A DNA stretch of 64,000 bases from Kineobactrum salinum (lineage in GTDB: Bacteria > Pseudomonadota > Gammaproteobacteria > Pseudomonadales > Halieaceae), in assembly GCF_010669285.1 (NCBI RefSeq), contig NZ_CP048711.1:186001-250000 (forward strand), read 5' to 3'. Of the stretch, positions 27,076 to 36,549 are shown piece after piece. Position 1 is the first letter of the stretch, and every line of letters begins with the position of its first letter. The position numbers and the translations under genes were made by a program. The notes below the pieces were generated by a model. That model worked only from the letters and a program-made list of their open reading frames with translations. It did no database searches and had not been told where the DNA came from.

Positions 27076-28083
27076 TCACCCGGGATGCTCCAGCAGATGC
27101 ACACTGAACCAGCCGTTTTCATCGCACCAGGTGTGACGCGCAACAAAGCCCGCGGCTTCGGCCACGGCGCGAAATCCGGCAATCGTGTATTTGTACGAAT
27201 TCTCGGTGTGAATCCGGTCGCCTTGCCGGAAAACCAATTGGTGATCGCCCACGGTAACGGTCTGGTCAACACAGCTTTCCAGGTGCATCTCCACCCGGCT
27301 TTCACTGTCGTTGAAAAACGCAACATGACGAAAGCGGTCGCATTCAAAGTTGCCGCCTGCCACCTCATTAACGTGCTTGAGAACATTGAGATTGAACTGC
27401 GCGGTGATACCCGCGCTGTCATTGTAGGCAGCGTTCAGCAAGTCCTCGTTTTTGTACAGATCCACACCAATCAGCAATGCGCCGTGCTCGCCGCACAGCT
27501 GCCGCATGCGAGCCAGGAAAGCGATCGCTTCTGCAGGAGTAAAATTGCCAATCGTGGAGCCGGGAAAAAACAGCAGGCGGGGCCGGTCTGCAAGCGACCC
27601 GGGAAGCCGGATATCACTGCCAAAATCCGCACAGATGGCATGAACCTCCAGCCACGGATAACGCGCCACCAGGCGCTGCGCGGACAGGGTCAGTTGCTCC
27701 CGGGTCACGTCCACGGGGACATATGCTGCCGGACGCAATGCCTCGAGCATCCATTCCACTTTGCTGCAGTTGCCACTGCCGGGCTCAATCAACACCCGTC
27801 CCGGCCCTATGAGCGCTGAGATTTCATTGCAGTGCCCTGCAATAATGCTGCGCTCCATTCGCGGCAGGTAGTACTCCGGTAGATCTGTAATCGCCTCGAA
27901 CAGCGCTGCACCTTGCTGATCGTAGAGAAAACGGGCGGACAGGTAGCGGGACCGGGCGGTTAGCCCGGCGATGATTTCAGCCGCCATATCCCCGCTACAG
28001 CCAAGCTGGTCGTGAAAATGAAACCGGCTGTCCTTTGCTGCGTGGTATTCCCGCGGCCAGGCCTGCAACATTGCATCCTCCAT
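27076..28083 (-). CDS. egtD: L-histidine N-alpha-methyltransferase EgtD
   Basis: 335 residues. EgtD features: RSRYLSARFLYDQQGAALFEAI near the start, TDLPEYYLPRMERSII, the SAM-binding glycine motif VLIEPGSGNCSKVEWML, and FFPGSTIGNFTPAEA. The enzyme methylates histidine three times with SAM to give hercynine, the first step of ergothioneine synthesis. It follows egtB by 45 nt on the same strand. The ATG at 28083 gives the usual length. Confidence 0.93.
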   Translation of the reverse strand: MEDAMLQAWPREYHAAKDSRFHFHDQLGCSGDMAAEIIAGLTARSRYLSARFLYDQQGAALFEAITDLPEYYLPRMERSIIAGHCNEISALIGPGRVLIEPGSGNCSKVEWMLEALRPAAYVPVDVTREQLTLSAQRLVARYPWLEVHAICADFGSDIRLPGSLADRPRLLFFPGSTIGNFTPAEAIAFLARMRQLCGEHGALLIGVDLYKNEDLLNAAYNDSAGITAQFNLNVLKHVNEVAGGNFECDRFRHVAFFNDSESRVEMHLESCVDQTVTVGDHQLVFRQGDRIHTENSYKYTIAGFRAVAEAAGFVARHTWCDENGWFSVHLLEHPG

Positions 28084-28128
28084 CTACCATACTCCCTTCA
28101 ACTGGAAACAGTTATTGTCCGCGGGCTC

Positions 28129-29403
28129 TCACACGGAACGGCAAAGCCTCAGGCCAGAAAACTGCCAGCGATCGCCCGGGTAGAAAAAATTTCTGTAAGT
28201 GGACCTGATATGGGCTCTGGCGCTGGCGCAGGATCCTCCACGCAATACCATCTGATTACTCATGAACTTGCCGTTGTACTCACCCAGGGTGTCGCGGGAT
28301 GCGACGTAGCCGGGATAAGGCAGATAACTGCTTCCTGTCCATTCCCAGACGTCGCCGAACAGCTGCTTCATACCTTGCTCGCCAGCTCTGGCCATCTGCG
28401 GCCGAAAATTTCCCGCGTCCAGGAAGTTGCCTTCGACCGGATAACCCGAGGCAGCCAGCTCCCATTCGGCCTCTGTAGGCAGGCGCGCCTCTGACCAGCG
28501 GGCAAAGGCATCCGCTTCATAGTAGCTCAGATGCGACACAGGCCGCTGCTCAGCCAGCGGGTGTTCACCATCAAGACGATATTCCAGCCAGCTCCCCTCG
28601 TTCAAACGCCAGTACAGCGGCGCTTGCCACCGTTGCCGGCAGACGGTATCCCAGCCGTCGGCCAGCCACAGTTCAGCGCGTTGGTAGCCTCCGTCTTCAA
28701 CGAACTTGCGATACTCACCGTTGGTGACAAGGGATTCAGCGAGCGCAAAGGGCTCCAGAAACTGGCGGTGACTGGGTGTTTCATTGTCAAAACAGAACTG
28801 CTCGGCAACTGCACCCACCACGATCAGCCCACCTGCAAAGCTCTGCCAGCCCGGAGCGTCACGCCCGGACTCTCCCGAGGCCAGCTCGCTCTCCGCCGGT
28901 TTCTCCGCCCGGTACACCGGTTTCAGTGGATTGACGTAAAAGCAGTATTTGAGGTCCGTCAGCATCAATTCCTGGTGCTGCATTTCGTGATGTAGCCCAA
29001 GCTCAATGCGTTGCTGGATCTCTACATCGCTGGTGCTGCTATCACAGTAGTGCAGCAGCGCAAGAATATGCTGATCCACTGCCTGCCGATATTGATAGAC
29101 CTCGCTCACCAGGGGACGGGACAACAGGCCGCGGCGGGCGCGGGCAAAGGGTTCGCCGACGCCGTTGTAATAGGAATTGAACAACTGTTCAAAAGCGGGG
29201 TTCCAGGCTCTGTAATCCGTCAGAAACGGTTTCAGAACAAAGGTCTCAAAAAACCACGTGGTATGGGCAAGGTGCCATTTGACGGGACTGGTTTCGGGTA
29301 TCGCCTGCAGGTCAAAATCCTCTGTTTCCAGCGGCTCACACAGCTGCAGGGTAACGGCACGAACTCGCTGAAACTCCTTTTCCAGTGCGCTGCCAGACAG
29401 CAT
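28129..29403 (-). CDS. egtB: Ergothioneine biosynthesis protein EgtB (iron-dependent sulfoxide synthase)
   Basis: 424 residues. The N-terminal DinB-like domain contains the iron-binding histidines, HLAHTTWFFETFVL and the HxxxH-type LGLHHEMQHQELML. The C-terminal FGE-sulfatase domain shows PVSHLSYYEADAFARWSEAR, LPTEAEWELAA, DVWEWTGSSYLPYPG and the final RNFFYPGDRWQFSGLRLCR. It joins hercynine to cysteine or gamma-glutamylcysteine with O2. No egtA, egtC or egtE is adjacent. The sequence cannot settle the thiol donor or exclude a selenoneine-type SenA role, but SenB/SelD genes are absent nearby and egtD is present. Confidence 0.92.
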   Translation of the reverse strand: MLSGSALEKEFQRVRAVTLQLCEPLETEDFDLQAIPETSPVKWHLAHTTWFFETFVLKPFLTDYRAWNPAFEQLFNSYYNGVGEPFARARRGLLSRPLVSEVYQYRQAVDQHILALLHYCDSSTSDVEIQQRIELGLHHEMQHQELMLTDLKYCFYVNPLKPVYRAEKPAESELASGESGRDAPGWQSFAGGLIVVGAVAEQFCFDNETPSHRQFLEPFALAESLVTNGEYRKFVEDGGYQRAELWLADGWDTVCRQRWQAPLYWRLNEGSWLEYRLDGEHPLAEQRPVSHLSYYEADAFARWSEARLPTEAEWELAASGYPVEGNFLDAGNFRPQMARAGEQGMKQLFGDVWEWTGSSYLPYPGYVASRDTLGEYNGKFMSNQMVLRGGSCASARAHIRSTYRNFFYPGDRWQFSGLRLCRSV

Positions 29404-29619
29404 GTCCTAATCTCCCGTGCGTCCGTTTCCTGCTATCAGGCCCTTTGCGTGAGCGAAGGACCGAGAACTTGCAATTGCCTGTCGTCGAGAAAAGCAATGC
29501 AAATTTCGTACCGTAATTAAGATTGCGATTGCAGAGCCAAAGGCAGAACGATTCCTGCGTTGTCGGGAATCAAAGGAGCACAGCCTGAAAGGTGCCGCCG
29601 CTCACCCAAGACATCGCCA

Positions 29620-29973
29620 TCAGTTCAGCACCCGGTAGCCGCGTCCTCGCATACAGCGCTTGGCGACCAGTTCCCGCTCACGATCATTCTTGATCGCCGA
29701 GGCCGCTCCCCCGGTGACCGCCCCGGTACCGGCACCCTCTCCGGCACTGCCACCAATAGCACCCAGAGCGCCACCGACCACAGCTCCCGCCGCGGCACCT
29801 TTCGCTGTGCCGGCAGCGATATCGACCTCGCGCGCGTATTCCTGACATTCCGCCAGATCCTGGCGATAACGGGCCATGTCCACGCCCTTGGTATCGACTA
29901 TCGGGCGCGGCGTGCCGGAGCAGGCTGCCAGAATCAAAAGTGAAATCGTGACTGCACAGCGCAGCAATGTCAT
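29620..29973 (-). CDS. Glycine-zipper lipoprotein
   Basis: 117 residues with a lipobox signal (VTISLLILAACSG). After a linker with DMARYRQDLAECQEYARE comes a glycine-zipper block (GAAAGAVVGGALGAIGG SAGEGAGTGAVTGG), a motif that inserts in or packs against membranes, and a short C-terminal Cys-containing tail (AKRCMRGRGYRVLN). This resembles the YmgG/OmpA-like glycine-zipper lipoproteins common in gammaproteobacteria, anchored in the outer membrane. Function unknown. Gap to egtB 216 bp; to the ABC exporter about 80 bp. Confidence 0.8.
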   Translation of the reverse strand: MTLLRCAVTISLLILAACSGTPRPIVDTKGVDMARYRQDLAECQEYAREVDIAAGTAKGAAAGAVVGGALGAIGGSAGEGAGTGAVTGGAASAIKNDRERELVAKRCMRGRGYRVLN

Positions 29974-30051
29974 CGCAAGTCCTCCGGGTGTCCAGGACAG
30001 TTACTTCCTGACAGAATAGCCTGCTGATGGTCTCGATGCCACCCGTGGGAC

Positions 30052-31869
30052 TCAGGAAAGCTGGGCTGGAATTGCTGCTGCGTCTCCGGCGTGTTCGTCC
30101 TGCTGAGCTCGCCACAGTGCCGCGTAATGACCACCACGCTCAAGCAGCTCGCGGTGCTGGCCCTGCTCGACCACTGCGCCCCGGTGCAGCACGATAATGT
30201 CATCTGCATCGACGATCGTGGAGAGGCGGTGGGCGATTACCAGACTGGTATGGCGTTCGGCGATAGCGCGGAGCGCCTTGAGAATGGACTGTTCAGAGCG
30301 ACTGTCCAGCGAGGAAGTGGCCTCGTCAAATACCAGGATGGGCGGCCGCTTCAATACTGTGCGAGCAATGGATACCCGTTGTTTCTCGCCGCCGGACAGC
30401 TTCAGACCGCGCTCGCCCACCCGTGTCTCCCCACCAGCTGGCAACTGGGCAATAAAGTCATCGAGCTGCGCCATGTGTATAGCCTCTGCAATCTCCTGTT
30501 CAGAGGCACCGGGCTTGCCGTAGCGAATGTTTTCCATCAGGGTATCGTTGAACAGCACTGTATCCTGGGGCACTATGCCGATGGCCCGGCGCAGGGATTG
30601 TTGCGTAACCCCGGCGATATCCTGACCGTCGATCAATATACGGCCCGCAGTGGGCTCATAGAAGCGGAACAATAGCTTTACCAGGGTCGACTTGCCTGCC
30701 CCGCTGGCCCCGACCACGGCCAGCTTCCGGCCCGCTCGTACACTGAAACTGACCTGGCGCAGGATGGGCCGTTCCGGCTGATAGGCAAAACTCACGCTTT
30801 CAAAGCGGATCTCGCCCGGCCCCGCCTGCAACTGCGCTGCCCCGGGACGGTCCCGAACCGCCGGCGTCGCATCAAGCAGCGCAAACAGTTTTTCGATATT
30901 GGCCATGGCTCCCTTCATTTCCCGATACACGAAACCCAGGAAACCAAGTGGCATGAACAACTGAATCATGTACTGGCTGATCAGCACAAAATCGCCCAGC
31001 GTCAGAATTCCAGCCCGCACCTGATAGACCGCGAGGCCGATCATGCTGGTCTGGGCCAGCGCTATGATCAGCGCCTGGCCGCCGTTGAGGCCGAACAGTG
31101 AGAGCCGGTTTTTGCGTCTGGCCTGCTCCCAGCGTTCCAGCTCCTGATCATAGCGCTGCGCCTCATACTCCTCGTTGCCAAAATATTTGACCGTCTCGAA
31201 GTTGAGCAGACTGTCCACGGAGCGGCTGTTGCTGGCAGAGTCCGCCTCATTCATTTCGCGAACAAAGCGTGTGCGCCACTCGGTGGCACCAAAGGAAAAC
31301 CAGCCATAGGCCAATACCGAGCCCAGGGTGATCAATGCATAACTGGCACCGTAATTGAGGAAAAACACCGTTACCACCGCAATGATCTCGAACAGCGTCG
31401 GGACGATGTTGAACACCAGGAAGCGGAGCAGGAAACTGATGCCGGTGGTACCCCGCTCAATGTCGCGCGCCAGACCGCCGGTACGCCGCTGGAGGTGAAA
31501 ATCCAGATCCAGGGCGTGTACATGGCGAAATACCTTGAGCCCGATGCTGTGCATCGCGCGTTCGGTCACTCTCCCGAACAGGGTATCCCGCAGTTCCCCG
31601 AACAGCACACTGGAAAAGCGCGCCAGGCCATAGGCCAATACGAGTGCCAGCGCCAGGCCACCGGCGAGCTGGGTGGCGCCGCCGGCATCCAGCCCATCCA
31701 CCAAATGTTTCATCAGGAAGGGGATCACGAGCACTGCAGACTTGGCCAACAACAGGCACAGCAAGGCCAGACCGATACGGCGGCGGTGATCCCGCAAATA
31801 GGGCCACAGTTGCAGAACCACGGACCAGTTCAGGCGCTGACCGGCAGTTACATTCTGGCTGGGACGCAT
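30052..31869 (-). CDS. ATM1/ABCB7-like ABC exporter (fused permease and ATPase)
   Basis: 605 residues. An N-terminal six-helix exporter domain (LLAKSAVLVIPFLMKHLVDGLD; conserved HALDLDFHLQRRTGGLARDIERG, typical of Atm1/ABCB6-7) is followed by an NBD with Walker A GASGAGKST, signature LSGGEKQRVSIART and Walker B ILVFDEATSSLD. Bacterial Atm1 relatives export glutathione-linked metals or sulfur compounds. A glutathione-type substrate fits the thiol-related neighbourhood but is inference. ATG at 31869. Confidence 0.9.
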   Translation of the reverse strand: MRPSQNVTAGQRLNWSVVLQLWPYLRDHRRRIGLALLCLLLAKSAVLVIPFLMKHLVDGLDAGGATQLAGGLALALVLAYGLARFSSVLFGELRDTLFGRVTERAMHSIGLKVFRHVHALDLDFHLQRRTGGLARDIERGTTGISFLLRFLVFNIVPTLFEIIAVVTVFFLNYGASYALITLGSVLAYGWFSFGATEWRTRFVREMNEADSASNSRSVDSLLNFETVKYFGNEEYEAQRYDQELERWEQARRKNRLSLFGLNGGQALIIALAQTSMIGLAVYQVRAGILTLGDFVLISQYMIQLFMPLGFLGFVYREMKGAMANIEKLFALLDATPAVRDRPGAAQLQAGPGEIRFESVSFAYQPERPILRQVSFSVRAGRKLAVVGASGAGKSTLVKLLFRFYEPTAGRILIDGQDIAGVTQQSLRRAIGIVPQDTVLFNDTLMENIRYGKPGASEQEIAEAIHMAQLDDFIAQLPAGGETRVGERGLKLSGGEKQRVSIARTVLKRPPILVFDEATSSLDSRSEQSILKALRAIAERHTSLVIAHRLSTIVDADDIIVLHRGAVVEQGQHRELLERGGHYAALWRAQQDEHAGDAAAIPAQLS

Positions 31870-32010
31870 CAGGTTCCGGTGCTCGCAGCAACGTCGTGCA
31901 GAAACTCAGTGTTTTCGGATGTCATCGTTCGGGCTCGCCAGTTGATGCGACAGCATAGCAAACATGGCCCGGCGAAACCTGCAGGCCCATGTTGACAACC
32001 TGAACAAGGG

Positions 32011-32589
32011 TCAGTCTTCCAGGAGATGACAAAAATGCTCAGGCAAAAAACCACGATACTGCATAAAGCGACTGCGGCGGGCCTTTTCCCGGAGCGCGGC
32101 CTGCTGCAACGCACGCTGTTCCTCGCGATTGCCTTGCGATTGCTCGGTCCGTTCGGTTGCCACGACTCCTCCAGCCGGGTCGCTGCCAAACTTCTTCAGG
32201 TAGGCTGACTCCGCCAACGCAAACCAGTCCGGCTGTACCGCGGCATGGGCAATATCGATCGCGGCATCATCCAGTCCCCTCTCCCGCATCTCCCGGCGCA
32301 GCCGCAGTGGACCGTAGCCCCTGCTCAGGCGTTGGCGCAACAGGCTCTCAGCGTAACGCTGGTCACTTTGCAGATTCTCCTCCCGCAGTACGTGCAGTAC
32401 CTCCGCCACCATGCCAGCATCCGCAAAGCGGCGCTGCAGCTTCTGTTGCAGCTCCTGCAGAGAGTGCTCCCGGCGGGCCAGCAGGTTCATGGCTGCCACC
32501 CGCACGTCCGCGGGTCGCGGCTCCGTCGTCGAGGGGGAACAGCTGTCGTCTGTATCTGATGGAAAGTTCACGATCGGCCAACAGTTCAT
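32011..32589 (-). CDS. recX: RecX regulatory protein
   Basis: 192 residues from the ATG at 32589. It has the RecX tandem helical repeats: MNLLARREHSLQELQQKLQRR, then QRYAESLLRQRLSRGYGPLR LRREM, and a C-terminal repeat ending FMQYRGFLPEHFCHLLE. RecX binds RecA filaments and limits recombinase activity. It is downstream of recA on the same strand behind an intergenic terminator, so it should be made at a low fraction of RecA. No ribosome site is clear before 32589; an internal Met near MNLLARREHS is a possible shorter start. Confidence 0.92.
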   Translation of the reverse strand: MNCWPIVNFPSDTDDSCSPSTTEPRPADVRVAAMNLLARREHSLQELQQKLQRRFADAGMVAEVLHVLREENLQSDQRYAESLLRQRLSRGYGPLRLRREMRERGLDDAAIDIAHAAVQPDWFALAESAYLKKFGSDPAGGVVATERTEQSQGNREEQRALQQAALREKARRSRFMQYRGFLPEHFCHLLED

Positions 32590-32593
32590 GGAT

Positions 32594-32641
32594 AAAAATG
32601 GCGCCGGGTGAGTGAGTGGGGTAAGTGGTTACCCGGCGCCA
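32594..32641 (-). terminator. recA-recX intergenic terminator/attenuator
   Basis: A perfect 11-bp inverted repeat, 32599-32609 (TGGCGCCGGGT on the plus strand) and 32631-32641, is followed on the minus strand by a T-run (32594-32598). It ends only 5 bases before the recX ATG (32589). Most recA transcripts should stop here, with read-through supplying recX, as known for E. coli recA-recX. Confidence 0.8.
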
Positions 32642-32695
32642 GGAAAAGGGCTATTCGGGGCAGCGTCGCGATGCTGCCCGGACAGACAGCCAGGA

Positions 32696-33739
32696 TTACT
32701 CCTGGTTCGCGGGAGCGTCCTCAGCCGCTGCATCCTTCTTCGCCGAACTCGCTACCGGCATCATCTGGTTGCGGATCAGGGACTCAATCTCATCAGCGAT
32801 AGCGGGGTTGTCCTCCAGGAATCTGGCTGCGTTGGCCTTGCCCTGGCCGATCTTGTCACCCTTGTAGGCATACCAGGCACCTGACTTGTCCACCAGATTG
32901 AGCTTGACTCCCCAGTCGATGACTTCGCCCATATGATAGATGCCACTGCCGTACATGATCTGGAACTCCGCCTGTTTGAAGGGCGGTGAAACCTTGTTCT
33001 TGACCACTTTTACCCGGGTCTCGTTGCCGATCACCTCGTCGCCATCCTTGACCGCGCCGATGCGGCGGATGTCCAGCCGCACCGAGGAGTAGAATTTCAG
33101 CGCGTTGCCACCGGTGGTGGTTTCCGGGTTGCCGAACATGACGCCGATCTTCATCCGGATCTGGTTGATGAAGATGACCAGGCAGTTGCTGTGCTTGATC
33201 GCGCCGGTCAGTTTGCGCATGGCCTGGCTCAGCAACCGGGCCTGCAGGCCGACATGGGAATCACCCATCTCGCCCTCGATTTCAGCTTTGGGGGTCAGGG
33301 CCGCCACCGAGTCGATCACCAGCACATCCACCGCCCCGGAGCGCACCAGCATTTCAGCCACTTCCAGTGCCTGTTCGCCGGTATCCGGCTGGGACAGGAT
33401 CAGGTCGTCGACCTGGACGCCGAGCTTCTCGGCATAGCTTGGATCCAGCGCATGTTCCGCGTCGATAAAGGCTGCGGTGCCGCCGGCCTTTTGTGACTGC
33501 GCAATCACCTGCAAAGTCAGGGTGGTCTTGCCGGAGGATTCCGGCCCGTAGATCTCGCAGATGCGCCCCTTGGGCAGGCCGCCTATGCCGAGGGCGATAT
33601 CCAGCCCCAGGGAGCCGGTGGAAATTGCCGGAATGGCGATGCGCTCGTTGTCGCCCATGCGCATCACAGTGCCCTTGCCGAACTGGCGTTCAATCTGGCT
33701 CAATGCCGCATCCAGTGCTTTTTGTCTGTTGGCGTCCAT
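32696..33739 (-). CDS. recA: Recombinase RecA
   Basis: 347 residues from the ATG at 33739 ([20 protein letters not shown]); upstream in-frame codons are not RecA-like. P-loop [13 protein letters not shown]; Walker B region [23 protein letters not shown]1/L2 loops around [18 protein letters not shown] and [18 protein letters not shown]; acidic C-terminus. It forms filaments on single-stranded DNA for strand exchange and triggers LexA cleavage. A LexA box lies about 90 bp upstream and a terminator follows. Confidence 0.98.
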   Translation of the reverse strand: MDANRQKALDAALSQIERQFGKGTVMRMGDNERIAIPAISTGSLGLDIALGIGGLPKGRICEIYGPESSGKTTLTLQVIAQSQKAGGTAAFIDAEHALDPSYAEKLGVQVDDLILSQPDTGEQALEVAEMLVRSGAVDVLVIDSVAALTPKAEIEGEMGDSHVGLQARLLSQAMRKLTGAIKHSNCLVIFINQIRMKIGVMFGNPETTTGGNALKFYSSVRLDIRRIGAVKDGDEVIGNETRVKVVKNKVSPPFKQAEFQIMYGSGIYHMGEVIDWGVKLNLVDKSGAWYAYKGDKIGQGKANAARFLEDNPAIADEIESLIRNQMMPVASSAKKDAAAEDAPANQE

Positions 33740-33830
33740 ATTCGACTTCTCTCCTGTCATTGACGGGTATTCCGGATAGCCCGGCGCTGGGAAGGCCTGC
33801 TGACAAGCCCGTTGACGCCCGACCAAACTA

Positions 33831-33846
33831 CTGTATATATACTCAG
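33831..33846 (-). promoter_or_regulatory. LexA (SOS) box of recA
   Basis: CTGTATATATACTCAG matches the gammaproteobacterial LexA consensus CTG-N10-CAG with a strongly TA-rich core. It is 92 bp upstream of the recA ATG. Confidence 0.88.
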
Positions 33847-33976
33847 TGTACTGGCAAAAAAAAGCAAGCCCCTCGACCCAAGAAAATCAGGCAAATCCAG
33901 GCAGCCCGGAGAAACCTGCCTGATCAGGCGACAGGTCGGCCATGTCCCGCTGGCAGCGGCTGGGCTGCGGCGGTAT

Positions 33977-35020
33977 TCAATCCGGCTTCCAGGCCGGCGG
34001 CGGAGCGGCCACTTCCACCGCATAGAACAGGCAGTCGCTGGCCGCGATCGCGGCGTTGCCGGTAATCATGAACAGCTTCAGGGGCGCCGCCGGATAGAGC
34101 CGGCCACCCTCCTCCCGCACCAGCCGCGCCACGGCGCAGCCACCCCCGGCATCCCGGGCCCGGAACAGTCTGCGCAGCTCTCCGCTCACCCACCCCAGCG
34201 GGGTCCAGGCCGATACCGTACCGAAGTTGAGCTGTTCGATATCGGGTCGCAGCGTAACATCAAAACCGGGGGCAGCTCTCTCGCCACAGGTCAGCCTGAC
34301 CCCCGGATTCAGTTCCAGACGGATCGGATCCTGCAGCAGCTCCAGGCCCTGGTCCCGGTCGTCGCGGGCCAATATCCGGGGGCGCAGCAGATACCGGCAC
34401 AGTCCTTCATAGGCCAGCTGATGCGCCTCGGCGTCCATTCGGCCCCCCACTTCTATCGTGACTGTGGGACAGCCGTGGTCACTGATCTCCATCAAGGCCC
34501 CCAGATTCAGCCGGGTCACGATCAGGCATCGCGTGAACAGCGAAGCCAGTGCCTCGTGCTGGCGGTCCATATGGGTACAGACCGCAAAGGCAGGCCCCGA
34601 GCCGGAGGTATTGTGCATATCCACTACAGCCTCGGGTCGATGCAGGGCAAGTAATTCCAGGATTTCCTCTGCCAGCAGACCCTGCGGGCCGGTGAATGGA
34701 GGCCGGAAACAGCGGTTGAGATCAGGTGTGCCCGGCAGCATCCGGTGACTGAACAGTGGGGACGCCAGCGCTGCCTCTACCGAGGCAAGGATACACACCG
34801 TATTGACCGCCACCTGCTGGCCAGACTTGAGCCAGCGAAACAGAGCACGGGCACCGGAGGGTTCATTGCCGTGCAGCAGCGTGACGAAGGCGCGGCAACG
34901 CGAACTGTCGGCACCCTCCAGGAAAATACAGCTGGGGCCACCGAGATAGCGCAGGAAGGCCTCCACGTCGCCTCCGAGTCCGGAAGCGGGCGGGTTGCGC
35001 AGGAAGCGAAAACGCCTCAT
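33977..35020 (-). CDS. Succinylglutamate desuccinylase/aspartoacylase-like zinc hydrolase (M14-like)
   Basis: 347 residues. The zinc-site motif FVTLLHGNEPSGARALFRWL (HxxE) and the downstream EAVVDMHNTSGSGPAFAVC (His) are those of the aspartoacylase/AstE branch of M14 carboxypeptidases. These enzymes remove an acyl group from an amino acid or cut a peptide-like bond. The ATG overlaps the TGA of the GCS2-like gene (ATGA, 35017-35020), so the two probably act together: one makes and the other cleaves or edits a gamma-glutamyl- or acyl-amino-acid bond. That pairing is inference. Confidence 0.82.
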   Translation of the reverse strand: MRRFRFLRNPPASGLGGDVEAFLRYLGGPSCIFLEGADSSRCRAFVTLLHGNEPSGARALFRWLKSGQQVAVNTVCILASVEAALASPLFSHRMLPGTPDLNRCFRPPFTGPQGLLAEEILELLALHRPEAVVDMHNTSGSGPAFAVCTHMDRQHEALASLFTRCLIVTRLNLGALMEISDHGCPTVTIEVGGRMDAEAHQLAYEGLCRYLLRPRILARDDRDQGLELLQDPIRLELNPGVRLTCGERAAPGFDVTLRPDIEQLNFGTVSAWTPLGWVSGELRRLFRARDAGGGCAVARLVREEGGRLYPAAPLKLFMITGNAAIAASDCLFYAVEVAAPPPAWKPD

Positions 35021-36501
35021 TCGGGCCAGTCCGAGACTGGCGTATTGCCGGCACTGTGGACCATGAAACGGTCCAGCATGGCCGCCAGCGCCCCGGGATC
35101 AGGCCGCCGGGCCCCGTCGCCGTTATTCTCGCGAGCCAGCTGGTCCAGCTGCCAGCGGGCCCCGGTCTGACCGCTGCCCAGGCGCCGCTCGATAATCTGC
35201 AGGTAACGCGAAGCTTCGCAGTCGGCGATACCGATTGCCGCCAGCCCGCGCCTGGCCACCGGCAACATGGCGGCAATGATCGTCGCCGCCGTCTGCTCCT
35301 CGCAGGCGCACTGGCGGTCGCGGGGCCACACCAGCTTTGCCTCCAGCCCGTGCTGCGCTGCCCGGTAAAAATTGTGTTCTGCGATGTGGAACGGCAGTGC
35401 CGGCAGCCAGGTATTGATGTTTGGCCGCAGGCCCTCGGCCATGCCTATCAGGAACGCGGCATTGGCCACCATATCCGTCGACGTCGGCCCGGCTGGCAGC
35501 GCCCGCATCTCAATGCGCAGGTGTCCACCGGCAGCGGCATCGTATACCGGCCGGTTCCAGAGCCAGACTGTACTTTGGTGCAACTGCAGCTCGGGCAATT
35601 CGGGAGGCCCGGCTGTTGTCCCGGCCTCCTCCGGGAGACACACTGGCAGCAGTGGTTGATACAGGCGTACCGTTTCCACGAACAGCTCCGCGGCGTCCCG
35701 CCGTACCCAGCCATGGCCAAAATTGACCCTGGCCGGTTCATTCCAGCTGTAACGGTCGGGCAGGCGGGTATCGATGGATTGCTTGAACAGGGGAATCCGG
35801 GTCTCCTGCCACAGCTTGTGCCCGAACAGGGTCGGAGAGTTGCCGGCGATCGCCAGCGCCAGTGGCGTCACTGCCTGGATCGCATTGAAGGTATCGGCGA
35901 ACTGTGCCGGCGCCACGCGGTAGTGCACCTGGAACGAGGTATTGGCGCCTTCGAGCGTAATATCGTCCATCTCCATTTGCAGCGGATGCTGACCATTGAT
36001 ATCAATCTGGAACCGATGTCCCCGGCGTTCGATCAATTGCGCCACCAGTGCCTTGAAGCGACGTTTTCCGGTCAGGCACGCAGGGCCGAAGTCGGATCGC
36101 TGCAAGGTCGGAAGAATGCCAATCGGCACGATCCTGGCATCGCGCGCTGCCGCCAGCTGGCGCAGGGCCGCCAGTTTCTGTTCAATTTCAGTTTCGATGC
36201 GTTGAAATGGTTGCGCCGTCAATGCCACGGGACTCAGGTTGTATTCCAGGTTATAGCGATTGAGTTCCAGCGTGAGTTGAGGGTCCGCGGCATCGGCCTG
36301 CAATTCCTCATTCAGATGCAGCGGCCTGCCATCGGGACCGACAATATAGATTTCCAGCTCCGCGCCCAGCGAGCCCGGACCTTCGCCAAAGCCTGCCACT
36401 GCCAACTGTTCCCGCAGTTGGTTCAGATTGTGCTCCAGGCGCAGCCCGAAGCGCTGATAATCCTCCGCGGCAAAGCGGGTTCGGGGGATGTCAGTGCCCA
36501 T
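35017..36501 (-). CDS. Glutamate-cysteine ligase-like (GCS2 family) carboxylate-amine ligase
   Basis: 494 residues. GCS2-type features: SLGAELEIYIVGPDG near the start, LELNRYNLEYNLSPV, GHRFQIDINGQHPLQMEMDDITLEGANTSF-type binding strands, and EMRALPAGPTSTDMVANAAFL. The family ligates glutamate to an amine (cysteine in GshA2/EgtA-like members). The acceptor here is not known. It could supply gamma-glutamylcysteine to EgtB or to glutathione, but it is not next to egtB and is tightly coupled to an aspartoacylase-like hydrolase. 48 bp follow the disulfide-reductase gene upstream; all three are on the minus strand. Confidence 0.82.
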   Translation of the reverse strand: MGTDIPRTRFAAEDYQRFGLRLEHNLNQLREQLAVAGFGEGPGSLGAELEIYIVGPDGRPLHLNEELQADAADPQLTLELNRYNLEYNLSPVALTAQPFQRIETEIEQKLAALRQLAAARDARIVPIGILPTLQRSDFGPACLTGKRRFKALVAQLIERRGHRFQIDINGQHPLQMEMDDITLEGANTSFQVHYRVAPAQFADTFNAIQAVTPLALAIAGNSPTLFGHKLWQETRIPLFKQSIDTRLPDRYSWNEPARVNFGHGWVRRDAAELFVETVRLYQPLLPVCLPEEAGTTAGPPELPELQLHQSTVWLWNRPVYDAAAGGHLRIEMRALPAGPTSTDMVANAAFLIGMAEGLRPNINTWLPALPFHIAEHNFYRAAQHGLEAKLVWPRDRQCACEEQTAATIIAAMLPVARRGLAAIGIADCEASRYLQIIERRLGSGQTGARWQLDQLARENNGDGARRPDPGALAAMLDRFMVHSAGNTPVSDWPE

Positions 36502-36549
36502 GCCGTCTCCCGGGAGGAGAGCCGGGGTACTCGTTGTGACAAGTGCGCG

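Noticed and set aside
26730-27107. Open frames on both strands in the egtD/NHEJ gap
   Set aside because: No start signals, no domain-like composition, and they are shadows or run into egtD.
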